From positions 62,001 to 126,000 of the forward strand of contig NZ_CAMQAZ010000001.1 of NCBI RefSeq assembly GCF_946998835.1: a stretch of DNA of 64,000 nucleotides. The letters run 5' to 3'. Below the pieces are notes generated by a model, which worked only from the letters and a program-made list of their open reading frames with translations, was not told the origin of the DNA and searched no databases. Position numbers and translations under genes: made by a program. Origin of the DNA: an uncultured Corynebacterium sp. Its GTDB lineage: Bacteria > Actinomycetota > Actinomycetes > Mycobacteriales > Mycobacteriaceae. This document shows positions 9,629 to 18,392 of the stretch, in pieces (positions within the stretch are counted from its first letter, which is position 1; every line of letters begins with the position of its first letter).

Positions 9629-10323
9629 TAGCCTCTCCTCCGTACGGGAAAAGCCACCACATTGTTCTGTGCTGCCTGCTCACCTACCCGCCAGCGGCAC
9701 TGCCGCCGCGGAAACCGCGTCCCCGACACACTGACTTGGTAATCCACTGCCCGAATCCGACCATGACCAGCACCAAGACCGGAAACATCAGTAACAGAGC
9801 TGGAAATCGTTGCCACAGCTCCCGGCCACTGCCGCCCCACAAAGACCAGAGCACAACCATTCGTGCGCAGTCGCGCCTGCAATGGACGCGCCTGCGACGG
9901 TGCCGGAGTACAAGACAGTGAGGCCACCACCAGGTCAACGCCGTCCGCCAGCAGCCCAATTACCTCAAGCGGCTGCATCCCAGGATCTGGCACGCAGATG
10001 ATGTTCGACAACTTTCCACCCAGCTCCGTAACAGCGAGTAGTCCCTGCTCGGCAACTCCCACCAACGCAACATGCCCTGTCTTCGTAGCTTCCGCAATTA
10101 GGCCTGCCAACACTGCACCGGGCTGTTCAATGACACTGACCGCCCCTTTCCGGACCGTTCCCGCCAATGTATTTTCCAACGCCACCGGCACCGGCAGCGC
10201 CTCGCCGAGCCCAAAGGTTTCGCCAGTTGCAGCCCCGCCAGGCTGTGCAGCCATTGCTTGCCTGAGCGCCGCAATAGTCTGTTCCTTAGACTGCCCAGCA
10301 GCAATGTTGACCGCCGTTGTCAT
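9628..10323 (-). CDS. imuA': ImuA' mutasome accessory protein
   Basis: 231-residue RecA-like accessory protein encoded directly before imuB, to which it is coupled by a TAATG overlap. The sequence keeps the compact alpha/beta pattern of actinobacterial ImuA' (GEALPVPVALENTLAGTVRKGAVSVIEQPG, then GHVALVGVAEQGLLAVTELGG). No intact Walker A is visible, as expected for ImuA'. The family pairs with ImuB and DnaE2 in mutagenic repair. The identification rests on position and length more than on a strong motif. A candidate LexA box lies 90 bases upstream of the ATG. Confidence 0.8.
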   Translation of the reverse strand: MTTAVNIAAGQSKEQTIAALRQAMAAQPGGAATGETFGLGEALPVPVALENTLAGTVRKGAVSVIEQPGAVLAGLIAEATKTGHVALVGVAEQGLLAVTELGGKLSNIICVPDPGMQPLEVIGLLADGVDLVVASLSCTPAPSQARPLQARLRTNGCALVFVGRQWPGAVATISSSVTDVSGLGAGHGRIRAVDYQVSVSGTRFPRRQCRWRVGEQAAQNNVVAFPVRRRG

Positions 10324-10412
10324 CTCTTATTCCACCTCATCTCACCGCCATGTCCACCACGAACACTGCTCGAATATTCTTTCTCAGCAAGCGGATTAAA
10401 CATTACCCTAAG

Positions 10413-10428
10413 TAGCACACCTGTTCGA
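10413..10428 (-). promoter_or_regulatory. Candidate LexA (SOS) box upstream of imuA'-imuB
   Basis: On the minus strand the site reads TCGAACAGGTGTGCTA: the first half-site is perfect (TCGAAC) and the second has 4 of 6 bases of GTTCGA, 10 of 12 in all. It lies 90 bases before the imuA' start, leaving room for a leader. It is weaker than the box before dnaE2, but both mutasome loci having one makes chance less likely. Confidence 0.6.
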
Positions 10429-10508
10429 ATACAATGTGTGGAGAAAAGCGCCGCGCACATCACCGCGCGACGCTTTACAACTCAGCCGAGCACTACATTG
10501 CGTACTAT

Positions 10509-10814
10509 TTACGCCTTCACATCCAGCACCACATCGAACTCGAGCAGCTCAGCCGACGACGACACCGGCTTACGCTTCTCCCCCTCGTGCGAGGCCTTGA
10601 AAGCACGGCCCTCACGCCAGCCCTGGTAGGCCTCCTCGCTCTCCCACTCGGTAAAGACGAAGTAGCGGCTCTCCCCTGCGGTTGGACGCAGCAGCTGAAA
10701 ACCGATGAAACCCGGAACATCGGTCATCTTCGAAGAGTTAGCAGAAAAACGGCGTTCAAGTTCTTCTCCCGCACCTTCAGGAACGGAAATAGCGTTAATT
10801 TTTACAATGCTCAT
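10509..10814 (-). CDS. mhuD: MhuD-type heme-degrading monooxygenase
   Basis: 101-residue ABM-fold protein closely resembling mycobacterial MhuD (IsdG family), which opens heme to release iron. From the second Met, taken as start at 10814, the catalytic residues fall at Asn7 (MSIVKIN), Trp66 (EAYQGW) and His76 (FKASH), the Asn-Trp-His triad of the family; in MhuD the histidine is residue 75. Stretches PGFIGFQLLRP and LLEFDVVLDV are nearly those of MhuD. It is transcribed toward imuA' and is divergent from a membrane protein gene 65 bases away. A heme or iron source role is inferred from the family. Confidence 0.85.
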   Translation of the reverse strand: MSIVKINAISVPEGAGEELERRFSANSSKMTDVPGFIGFQLLRPTAGESRYFVFTEWESEEAYQGWREGRAFKASHEGEKRKPVSSSAELLEFDVVLDVKA

Positions 10815-10879
10815 GGGCACAACACTAGCTACCAGACACCCAACAATCTATAGTTCTCCCTCTACTACAGTGAAGAAGT

Positions 10880-11602
10880 ATGACTGAATGCAGCCAACGC
10901 ACGACAAAGTTCATCAATAGTCCTGTGCGACTGGGAATACCAATTGGCGCCGTCACCGCAGTCATCGCACTGCTCGCACTGCTTAACGCCCATATCATCG
11001 GCGCCATTGGCTGGTGGATCCTGATTGCGCTTCTACTCGCACTCATTGGCATCACCGTTTTCACGCACCACGCAAAAACACCCACCAAAGAAACTCGGCC
11101 TTCCTATTTCGCCGAGCCAATGCGAGAGTCCCCAAACGACATCTCTTGGAACTCCAGCGTAAGCGTGCTGCTGATCTTCCCCGGCTCATGGATCATTGCT
11201 GCTGTCGCCGAGCGCATCCCATCAAACCTCGCCGCGACTGTCGTAGTCATCGCACTTTCAGCCATCACCGCTACCTGCGCAATCCTGCCACGGCAATTCG
11301 GATTCCTCCCGCTGGCCGCACCGCTTCCCGATGACTTCGCACAGCGCTGCCCCTATCCCACCGATTCCCCCGAGGCACGTATCCTCGCGGTCCTCTTCAT
11401 CGCGCGTCTACGCGATGGCTACGTCTTTTTCGTCGACCAGCTCCCCTATTTCGCAATGCTTGACGACGATGCCGTGAGCGCAGCCCTCCACACGCTCGTG
11501 GCTGATAAGCGCATCACCATCACCAAGAATACGTCGGCTCTGACGGAAAAGGGCCGCGCCCGCGAGTTTGCACAACTCACAGACACGGCCCTTGCCAACT
11601 AG
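10880..11602 (+). CDS. Membrane protein with C-terminal winged-helix-like domain, function unknown
   Basis: 240-residue protein I do not recognise. Four hydrophobic segments are visible, in two hairpins (about residues 17-55 and 90-135). The soluble C-terminal ~90 residues, from PYPTDSPEARILAVLFIARL to ADKRITITKNTSALTEKGRAR, have the helix-helix-helix-wing rhythm of winged-helix proteins, including a final basic wing and helix as in PadR/MarR folds. It may therefore be a membrane-tethered regulator, but no DNA contact can be shown from sequence. A TACAGT-like -10 lies close to the ATG and the ribosome site is weak. It is convergent with guaA, separated by 4 bases. Confidence 0.6.
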   Translation: MTECSQRTTKFINSPVRLGIPIGAVTAVIALLALLNAHIIGAIGWWILIALLLALIGITVFTHHAKTPTKETRPSYFAEPMRESPNDISWNSSVSVLLIFPGSWIIAAVAERIPSNLAATVVVIALSAITATCAILPRQFGFLPLAAPLPDDFAQRCPYPTDSPEARILAVLFIARLRDGYVFFVDQLPYFAMLDDDAVSAALHTLVADKRITITKNTSALTEKGRAREFAQLTDTALAN

Positions 11603-11606
11603 TGGC

Positions 11607-13181
11607 TTACTCCCACTCAATGGTTCCCGGCGGCTTGGAAGTCACATCCAGGACCACTCGGTTGACCTCCGGCACCTCGTTGGTGATACGGGTGGAGATC
11701 TTCTCCAGGGTGTCGTACGGAACGCGAGTCCAGTCAGCGGTCATCGCATCCTCAGAGGAAACCGGACGCAGCACAATTGGGTGGCCATAAGTACGACCAT
11801 CGCCCTGGACACCGACCGAGCGGACGTCGGCAAGCAGGACGACCGGGCACTGCCAGACAACCTCGTCCATACCTGCGGCCGTCATCTCCTCGCGCGCGAT
11901 AGCATCGGCGCGACGGAGGGTATCCAGACGCTCCTCATCGACAGCACCGATGATGCGGATGCCGAGACCCGGACCCGGGAATGGCTGCCGAGCGACGATT
12001 TCCTCCGGCAGACCCAGCTCGCGGCCAACCGCACGGACCTCATCCTTGAACAGCAGACGCAGCGGCTCCACAAGAGTGAACTCGACATCATCCGGCAGAC
12101 CACCGACGTTGTGGTGGCTCTTAATGTTGGCAGTGCCGGAACCGCCGCCGGACTCGACCACATCTGGGTACAGCGTGCCCTGGACCAGGAAGTCCACGGT
12201 CTCGCCCTCCGGAGCACCCTCCAGCGCCTGTGCGACAGCGCGCTCGAAGGAGCGGATGAACTCGCGGCCGATGGTCTTGCGCTTGGTCTCCGGATCAGTG
12301 ATGCCAGCCAGGGCATCCAGGAAAATCTTGGAGTCATCGACGGTGATCAGCTTCGCGCCGGTTGCGGCAACGAAGTCCTTCTCGACCTGCTCGCGTTCAC
12401 CCTGACGCAGCAGACCATGGTCAACGAAGACACAGGTCAGGCGGTCACCGATAGCGCGCTGCACGATTGCGGCAGCAACTGCGGAGTCAACACCACCGGA
12501 CAGACCACAGATTGCGCGACCGGTCTCACCGACCTGGTTACGAACCTGCTCAATGAGCTCGTCCGCGATATTAGCGGCAGTCCAGTCCGGCTCGAGGCCA
12601 GCAACCTCGTAGAGGAACTTCTCCAGTACCTCCTGGCCGTACGGCGAGTGGTTGACCTCCGGGTGGTACTGCACACCGGCCATGCGCTTGTCCAAGCACT
12701 CAAAAGCTGCCACCGGGGCGCCCTTGGTGGAAGCCGTAACAGTGAAGCCCTCCGGCGCCTCAGACACCGCGTCGCCGTGGCTCATCCACACCTCATGAGA
12801 CTCCGGCACACCAGCGTGGGCAACACCGCCGCCGTCGAGGACGTTCAACTGTGTGCGGCCGTACTCGCGGTCACCGGTGGCAGCAATCGTGCCGCCGAGA
12901 GCCTCAGTCATAGCCTGGAAACCGTAGCAAATACCAAACACCGGAATGCCCAGCTCAAGCCACTCTGGGTTGAGCTTCGGAGCGCCTTCGGCGTAGGCAC
13001 TGGACGGACCGCCGGACAGCACCAGCGCGGCCGGGTTCTTGGCCTTAATTTCTTCAGTCGTCGCATCATGCGAGACCACTTCGGAATAAATTTTTGCCTC
13101 GCGCACACGTCGCGCGATGAGCTGCGCATACTGCGCACCGAAGTCCACGACGAGGACGGGCTTAGTCACCTGTTCAGACAC
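11607..13181 (-). CDS. guaA: GMP synthase (glutamine-hydrolysing) GuaA
   Basis: 524-residue enzyme converting XMP, ATP and glutamine to GMP, the last step of guanine nucleotide synthesis. The N-terminal class I glutamine amidotransferase domain has the nucleophile Cys85 (GICYG) and the His173/Glu175 pair (QYHPEV). The PP-loop ATP site is LSGGVDS at 227-233, followed by the dimerisation domain ending KPPGTIEWE. Translation starts at GTG (13181). It is followed in the same orientation by no gene, as the next gene converges. With guaB2 and guaB3 nearby, the window holds most of the IMP-to-GMP branch. Confidence 0.96.
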   Translation of the reverse strand: MSEQVTKPVLVVDFGAQYAQLIARRVREAKIYSEVVSHDATTEEIKAKNPAALVLSGGPSSAYAEGAPKLNPEWLELGIPVFGICYGFQAMTEALGGTIAATGDREYGRTQLNVLDGGGVAHAGVPESHEVWMSHGDAVSEAPEGFTVTASTKGAPVAAFECLDKRMAGVQYHPEVNHSPYGQEVLEKFLYEVAGLEPDWTAANIADELIEQVRNQVGETGRAICGLSGGVDSAVAAAIVQRAIGDRLTCVFVDHGLLRQGEREQVEKDFVAATGAKLITVDDSKIFLDALAGITDPETKRKTIGREFIRSFERAVAQALEGAPEGETVDFLVQGTLYPDVVESGGGSGTANIKSHHNVGGLPDDVEFTLVEPLRLLFKDEVRAVGRELGLPEEIVARQPFPGPGLGIRIIGAVDEERLDTLRRADAIAREEMTAAGMDEVVWQCPVVLLADVRSVGVQGDGRTYGHPIVLRPVSSEDAMTADWTRVPYDTLEKISTRITNEVPEVNRVVLDVTSKPPGTIEWE

Positions 13182-13194
13182 GCCCTAAAGCTTA

Positions 13195-14943
13195 TCAAGA
13201 CTTCCGGACCACAGGCATACCCAGGTTCAGTGCAGCCGGAGCATCTTCCGGCACAGCTGGACGGTTCGGAGCAATCGGCTCCAGACGCACGTAGGCCTCC
13301 CCCTGCGCCGGCCGCTGATCTTCGTCACCCTTATTCGGCCACAGCGATGTCGCACGTTCCGCATTCGCGGAAATCGACAGCGATGGGTTCACACCCGGGT
13401 TGGCAGCCATTGCCGAACCGTCGTGAATCGACAGCGTCGGATAGCCCCACACGCGCAAGTACGGATCGACCACCCCATTTTCCGGCGAATCCGAAATCGT
13501 CGCACCACCGATAAAGTGAGCGGTCAGAGGAATATTCGCCAGCTCGCCAATGGTTCCACCAGCCAGCACACGGCCATTCTTACCGCGCGCATCGAGTTTC
13601 TCCGCCGCGCGCCGCGTAGCCTCATTGCCGGCCGGAATCCACGTCGGATTCGGCTCGCCCTCGCCCTGCTTACTCATCAGGAAACGCAGTGGCCCAATCT
13701 TCTGCAGGTAAGTCGTAATCGAGTTGTCGCGATTCTGCATCACCAAAGAAATCACCGTACGCTGCGACCACTTTCGCAAGTTCACCAGCTGCAGCAGATA
13801 GTTGGGGTGCTTTACGACGGCCCCCACCGCCTGTAGCCAACGCGGAGTCGCACGATCTCCTTCGGTCATAATCATCTGCAGCATTGCGATGGCATTAGAG
13901 CCCTTACCGTAGCGCACTGGCTCGATATGGGTGTCCTCATCTGGGAAGAACGACGAAGTAATGGCGACACCAGTGGAGAAATCATTGTCCGGGTCAACCT
14001 TCGTTCCCATCGCACCCAAAATGGCCTCGGAGTTGGTTCGGGTCAGCTTGCCCAAAGTCTTCGGCAGCAGTGGCAGGTGCCCATCGGCTTGCTGGCGGTG
14101 CAGTAGGTTCTGGGTTCCCCAGGCACCGGCGGCGAGAATGACTCGCTGAGCGCTAAACTGCTGCTTGCCCTTAGCTACCCACCGGCCAGTGCGCTCAGTA
14201 TCGATAACCCAGGAGCCATCCGCCTGCGGGTGCAACCCGGTAACAGTAGTGCGGTCAAAGACCTGCGCACCGAACTTCTCTGCCAGGTAGAGGTAGTTCT
14301 TGACCAGGGTGTTTTTGGCATTATGGCGGCAACCGGTCATGCACTCACCGCATTCCGTACATGCAGTGCGGTCCGGGCCAACTCCGCCGAAGTAGGGGTC
14401 GGCGACCGTTTGTCCCGGCGTTCCCTGACCACCAGTCTTGGCACCGAAGAAGACCCCCACCGGAGTAGAGCGGAACGTATCGCCCACACCCATATCTTCG
14501 GCTACCTCACGCATGACGACGTCGGCAGGCGTGTTGGATGGGTTGGTAACCACCCCGAGCATGCGGGAAGCGTTGTCATAATGCGGGGTGAGTTCCGATT
14601 CCCAGTCAGTAATGTGGGCCCACTGACGGTGCTGGAAGTATTCGGAGCCCGGCTTATACAGCGTGTTTGCGTAGTTGAGAGAGCCACCGCCAACACCAGC
14701 GCCAGCGAGAATCATGACATCTTTCAACATGTGCACACGCTGGACGCCAAAGAGTCCCAGCTTCGGAGCCCAGAGGTACTTATGAAGTCGCCAGCTCGTC
14801 TTGGCAAAGTCTTTATCTTCGAACCTCCGACCAGCTTCCAGAACTGCCACTCGGTAGCCTTTTTCTGTCAGCCTCAGCGCAGAAACGGAACCGCCGAATC
14901 CGGAACCGACGATTACAACATCGAAATCGCGTCGTTTACTCAT
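13195..14943 (-). CDS. choD: GMC-family FAD oxidoreductase, ChoD-like
   Basis: 582-residue FAD enzyme of the GMC family, equivalent by position and sequence to mycobacterial ChoD (annotated cholesterol oxidase) next to guaB3. The Rossmann motif GSGFGG and the second FAD stretch GAGVGGGSLNYANTL are present; the GMC C-terminal motif appears as HDGSAMAANPGVNPSLSISANAER. Unusually for GMC enzymes it carries CTECGECMTGCRHNAKNT, four closely spaced cysteines suggestive of an iron-sulfur or zinc site. The substrate is uncertain, since corynebacteria generally do not degrade sterols. The start is taken at ATG 14943 (MSKRRDFD). A palindrome and a long inverted repeat lie immediately upstream. Confidence 0.8.
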   Translation of the reverse strand: MSKRRDFDVVIVGSGFGGSVSALRLTEKGYRVAVLEAGRRFEDKDFAKTSWRLHKYLWAPKLGLFGVQRVHMLKDVMILAGAGVGGGSLNYANTLYKPGSEYFQHRQWAHITDWESELTPHYDNASRMLGVVTNPSNTPADVVMREVAEDMGVGDTFRSTPVGVFFGAKTGGQGTPGQTVADPYFGGVGPDRTACTECGECMTGCRHNAKNTLVKNYLYLAEKFGAQVFDRTTVTGLHPQADGSWVIDTERTGRWVAKGKQQFSAQRVILAAGAWGTQNLLHRQQADGHLPLLPKTLGKLTRTNSEAILGAMGTKVDPDNDFSTGVAITSSFFPDEDTHIEPVRYGKGSNAIAMLQMIMTEGDRATPRWLQAVGAVVKHPNYLLQLVNLRKWSQRTVISLVMQNRDNSITTYLQKIGPLRFLMSKQGEGEPNPTWIPAGNEATRRAAEKLDARGKNGRVLAGGTIGELANIPLTAHFIGGATISDSPENGVVDPYLRVWGYPTLSIHDGSAMAANPGVNPSLSISANAERATSLWPNKGDEDQRPAQGEAYVRLEPIAPNRPAVPEDAPAALNLGMPVVRKS

Positions 14944-14945
14944 GG

Positions 14946-15022
14946 GAAAAGCCACCTTCGCTAAGGTCGTAACGCTATTGCGCGGAACATATGTTCCTAA
15001 CCCTAAGCGGAGGTGGCTTTTC
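14946..15022. repeat. Inverted repeat enclosing a 14-base palindrome between guaB3 and choD
   Basis: Arms of about 21 bases (14946-14966 and 15001-15022) are near-complementary: GAAAAGCCACCTTCGCTAAGG against the complement GAAAAGCCACCTCCGCTTAGG. Between them GGAACATATGTTCC (14984-14997) is a perfect palindrome. The whole element lies between the end of guaB3 and the choD start. It could be an operator for choD, an attenuating hairpin, or a processing site between co-transcribed genes. Which of these applies cannot be told from sequence. Confidence 0.6.
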
Positions 15023-15062
15023 AGTAAGGTAGTTTCACGAAAAAACTATCCGATTACTTTAA

Positions 15063-16211
15063 CTAAAAACCCTTCGGACGCACCGACAGCTCAACGCGAT
15101 GGAAGGACTTCAGGTCGGTAAATCCGCACTTGGCCATTGCGCGGCGCAGGCCGCCGGCCAGATTGCGGTCACCAAACGGAGAAGCGGACGGCCCAAACAA
15201 AGCCTCTTCCAGGCTGACTAGTTCCCTCTCATCTTCGACGACCTGCCACACCGCACCGCGCGGGTACTTCGGGTGTGCCGCGACAGATGGCCAGGCGTAG
15301 CCCTGTCCTGGAGCTTCGTTGACGGTTGCCAGCACGCTGGACAGCGCCACGGCATCCGCACCGCAGGCGATTGCCTTAGCAATGTCCCCGGCGGTATCGA
15401 TGCCACCATCAGCAATGATGTGGACGTAGCGGCCCTCGGTCTCATCGAGGTAGTCCTTACGAGCAGCTGCGGCATCGGCAATAGCGGTGGCCATTGGTAC
15501 GTCGATGCCGAGCGCACCCGGGGACGTCGTAAAGCCCGTACCGACAATCACACCAGCAGCACCCGTGCGCATCAGGTGCAGTGCGGTCTGGTAATCGACG
15601 ACACCGCCGACGATAACCGGAACATCCAGGCTGCCGATGAAGTCCTTGAGGTTCAGTGGCTCGCCCTGGGCGGTGACGTGTTCTGCAGAGATTAACGTGC
15701 CCTGGATAACCAACAAGTCGATGCCAGCCTTGATAGCCAGCGGAGCCAGCTCACGGGCGTGCTGCGGCGAGACACGAACTGCAGTGATGGCACCAGTTGC
15801 GCGAATCTCCTTGATGCGCTCGACCAACAAATCGGGGTCAACCGGAGCAGCGTGCAGTTCCTGCAGCTTGCGGTTCACAGCCTCAGAATCGAGCTTGGTG
15901 GTGGCCTTCTTTGCCAGCTCCACCAGCTCAGCAATCTTGTCCTGCGCATCGGCATGGCGAGCCCAAATACCCTCAGCATTGAGAACTGCCAAGCCACCCA
16001 GTCGAGCAAATTCAGCAACGGATTCCGGGCTGGCGATGGCATCCGTCGGATGCATCATCAGCGGGAGTTCGAAATCATAGGCATCAATTCGCCAGGAGGT
16101 ATCGACGTCCTTGGAAGACCGGGTACGACGAGTCGGAACGAGTGCAATATCGTCCAACTCGTAGGTCCGGCGTGCCTCGCGGCCAATACCGATTTCAACG
16201 ATGTCGCGCAT
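15063..16211 (-). CDS. guaB3: IMP dehydrogenase-family protein GuaB3
   Basis: 382-residue (beta/alpha)8-barrel protein of the IMPDH/GMP reductase superfamily, the actinobacterial GuaB3 type (starts RDIVEIGIGREARRTYELDDIALVPTRRTRSSKDVDTSWRI). It lacks the CBS pair seen in GuaB2. The barrel phosphate-binding and glycine-rich strands are present (GTGFTTSPGALGIDVP, IADGGIDTAGDIAKAIACGADAV). The usual IMPDH catalytic Cys motif (GSICTT) is replaced by GFTTSPG, so classical IMPDH activity is not expected. It stands 51 bases downstream of guaB2 and is probably co-transcribed. Confidence 0.88.
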   Translation of the reverse strand: MRDIVEIGIGREARRTYELDDIALVPTRRTRSSKDVDTSWRIDAYDFELPLMMHPTDAIASPESVAEFARLGGLAVLNAEGIWARHADAQDKIAELVELAKKATTKLDSEAVNRKLQELHAAPVDPDLLVERIKEIRATGAITAVRVSPQHARELAPLAIKAGIDLLVIQGTLISAEHVTAQGEPLNLKDFIGSLDVPVIVGGVVDYQTALHLMRTGAAGVIVGTGFTTSPGALGIDVPMATAIADAAAARKDYLDETEGRYVHIIADGGIDTAGDIAKAIACGADAVALSSVLATVNEAPGQGYAWPSVAAHPKYPRGAVWQVVEDERELVSLEEALFGPSASPFGDRNLAGGLRRAMAKCGFTDLKSFHRVELSVRPKGF

Positions 16212-16261
16212 GAGCTTTCCTCACATGCCCTTTCCGTGGAATGTAACTCGACTAAGTCAGT

Positions 16262-17791
16262 CTAGCGCTGGTAGTAGTTCGGTGCTTCGACAGTCATCTG
16301 GATGTCGTGCGGGTGCGACTCGCGCAGACCTGCAGCGGTAATCTGGACGAACTGTGCGTCGTGCAGCTGCTCGACGGTTGCAGAACCTGTGTAGCCCATA
16401 GCGGCGCGCAGCCCACCCACCAGCTGGTGCACGATGGAGTCGATGCTGCCGCGGAACGGAACACGGCCCTCGATACCTTCCGGAACCAGCTTCTCTTCGC
16501 TCTTAACGTCAGCCTGGAAGTAGCGGTCCTTGGAGTAGGAGCGCTTCTCGCCGGTCAGGCCACGACCCTGCATAGCTCCCAGCGATCCCATGCCGCGGTA
16601 CATCTTGTACTGCTTGCCGTTGACGAAGGTAACTTCACCCGGAGCCTCAGCGGTACCTGCCAGCATCGAACCGAGCATGACGGAGGATGCGCCGGCGGCC
16701 AGAGCCTTGGCGATATCGCCGGAGAACTGCATACCGCCGTCGGCGATAATCGGAACGCCGGCCTTCTTAGCAGCGACGGAAGCTTCCATGATGGCAGTGA
16801 TCTGTGGCGCGCCGACGCCTGCGACAACGCGGGTGGTACAAATCGAGCCCGGGCCGATACCGACCTTGATGGCGTCTGCGCCGGCGTCAATCATTGCCTG
16901 TGCAGCGCCGCGGGTAGCCAGGTTGCCGCCGATGATCTGGATGTTCTCGCCGAACTCCTTCTTGACGCGGGAGACCATCTCAAGCACACCCGTGTTGTGG
17001 GCGTGAGCGGTGTCCACCACAAGCACGTCAACTCCAGCATCAGCCAGTGCGTGTGCGCGCTTCCAGGAGTCCTCACCAGTACCAATACCAGCACCAACCA
17101 GCAGACGACCGGAGCCATCCTTGGAAGCGTTCGGGTACTGATCCTTCTTGACGAAGTCCTTAACGGTAATCAGACCGGTCAGACGACCTTCACCATCGAC
17201 GATTGGCAGCTTCTCGACCTTGTGGGCACGCAGCAAGTTCAGAGCCGCATCGCCGGACACACCCTGCTCGGCCACGACGAGCGGCATCGGGGTCATGATC
17301 TCGGAGACCTTGCGGTTCAAATCTGCCTCGAAGCGCATGTCGCGGTTGGTGCAGATACCGACCAGCTTGCCGTCCTTGTCCACAACCGGCAGACCGGAGA
17401 TGCGGTAGCGAGCGCATTTGGCATCCACGTCAGCGATGGTGTCTTCCGGGGAGCAGGTCACCGGGTCGGATACCATGCCGGCCTCAGAGCGCTTCACAAT
17501 CTCAACCTGCTGAGCCTGGTCCTCAATGGACAGGTTGCGGTGCAGGATGCCCATACCACCCTGGCGGGCCATGGCGACGGCCATGCGAGCTTCGGTGACG
17601 GTGTCCATAGCGGCGGACACGATTGGAATATTCAGACGCAGTTCACGAGTCAGCTGCGTAGAGGTATCAACACCGGAGGGGATAACGTCCGAAGCGTCCG
17701 GCAGCAGCAGGACATCATCGAATGTAAGGCCGACTAGTGGAATCTTGTTGGGATTGTCTCCGCCGAGGCTAATTCCCGTGGGGTTGGTCAT
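16262..17791 (-). CDS. guaB2: Inosine-5'-monophosphate dehydrogenase GuaB2
   Basis: 509-residue IMPDH that oxidises IMP to XMP with NAD, the committed step to GMP. The catalytic loop GPGSICTTRVV places the active cysteine near residue 318. Two CBS domains lie at about 105-220, and the barrel glycine motif and C-terminal flap (YRGMGSLGAMQ) are intact. The start is set at ATG 17791 because GGAGGAG stands 3 bases before it and IMPDHs begin shortly before the LTFDDVLLLP strand; a TTG at 17935 would add 48 unrelated residues. Divergent from the DUF5319 gene across a 208-base promoter region. Confidence 0.96.
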   Translation of the reverse strand: MTNPTGISLGGDNPNKIPLVGLTFDDVLLLPDASDVIPSGVDTSTQLTRELRLNIPIVSAAMDTVTEARMAVAMARQGGMGILHRNLSIEDQAQQVEIVKRSEAGMVSDPVTCSPEDTIADVDAKCARYRISGLPVVDKDGKLVGICTNRDMRFEADLNRKVSEIMTPMPLVVAEQGVSGDAALNLLRAHKVEKLPIVDGEGRLTGLITVKDFVKKDQYPNASKDGSGRLLVGAGIGTGEDSWKRAHALADAGVDVLVVDTAHAHNTGVLEMVSRVKKEFGENIQIIGGNLATRGAAQAMIDAGADAIKVGIGPGSICTTRVVAGVGAPQITAIMEASVAAKKAGVPIIADGGMQFSGDIAKALAAGASSVMLGSMLAGTAEAPGEVTFVNGKQYKMYRGMGSLGAMQGRGLTGEKRSYSKDRYFQADVKSEEKLVPEGIEGRVPFRGSIDSIVHQLVGGLRAAMGYTGSATVEQLHDAQFVQITAAGLRESHPHDIQMTVEAPNYYQR

Positions 17792-17999
17792 GGACTCCTC
17801 CTGCTCCACCCTTGCCGACATCCGGCCAGGGGCGCTATCGCTTCGTGGTTGCCAAACGTTATATACAGGGTAGTCCCTAAGTGATGAAACGCGACAATTA
17901 GGAGGAGGAACAGGTGTCCTACACGGGTTAGCCAAGAGTTAGCTGAGGAGCAGTCCGCAATGGGTTAAGGGGCCCTGTAAAGCTGTTACGGTAGGGATT

Positions 18000-18392
18000 G
18001 TGAACCACGACTTTTTCTCGTCCATGCCGCGGGATCCGTTCGAAGGAGATCCCAATGACCCGGCAAGCTTCCTCGAGCCGGATGAGCCTTTCGCGCCGTT
18101 GACAGACCAGGAACGTCGGGAAGTTCTTGAAGACCTTTCCGCCGTTCGCCTATTTCGTACTGCACTGAGTCCAGAGGGACTGCTTGGCGTGTGCATGCTG
18201 TGTGAGGACTGCGGTGACGAGCACTTTTATAACTGGGATGTACTGGAAAATCACTACTTGATGCTTCTGTCAGGCCAGGAGTCCCCGGTCCACGAGCCGC
18301 AGTTCGACCCGGACCGCACCCGCTACGCCCCATGGGAATACTGCGCAGGCTTTGTCGACGGTCTGCGTTCGCGCCGACCTGGCCGTTTCTAA
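18000..18392 (+). CDS. DUF5319-family protein
   Basis: 130-residue acidic protein equivalent to the DUF5319 gene (Rv3412 in M. tuberculosis) that always seems to sit beside guaB2. It begins at GTG (18000), 10 bases after a TACGGT element, so leaderless translation is plausible. A central cluster CMLCEDCGDEHFYNWDVLENHY with C-x2-C-x2-C could bind metal. The C-terminus (APWEYCAGFVDGLRSRRPGRF) is typical of the family. Its function is unknown. In related genomes the next genes are the anti-SigD factor and sigD; here whiB3 follows after 137 bases. Confidence 0.85.
   Translation: MNHDFFSSMPRDPFEGDPNDPASFLEPDEPFAPLTDQERREVLEDLSAVRLFRTALSPEGLLGVCMLCEDCGDEHFYNWDVLENHYLMLLSGQESPVHEPQFDPDRTRYAPWEYCAGFVDGLRSRRPGRF

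Noticed and set aside
10359..10373. CGAACACTGCTCGA as an SOS box before imuA'
   Set aside because: The half-sites are out of register for TCGAAC-N4-GTTCGA; the site at 10413-10428 matches better.
11568..13514. A 648-codon open frame opposite guaA
   Set aside because: Entirely antisense to guaA and the end of choD, with no recognisable motif; a compositional shadow.
14984..14997. GGAACATATGTTCC as a KstR (cholesterol regulon) operator before choD
   Set aside because: KstR sites have AAC-N2-GTT; here the spacer is four bases, so it is noted only as a palindrome.
16307..17737. A 476-codon open frame opposite guaB2
   Set aside because: Antisense to the catalytic core of IMPDH, His/Asp-rich artefact of codon bias.
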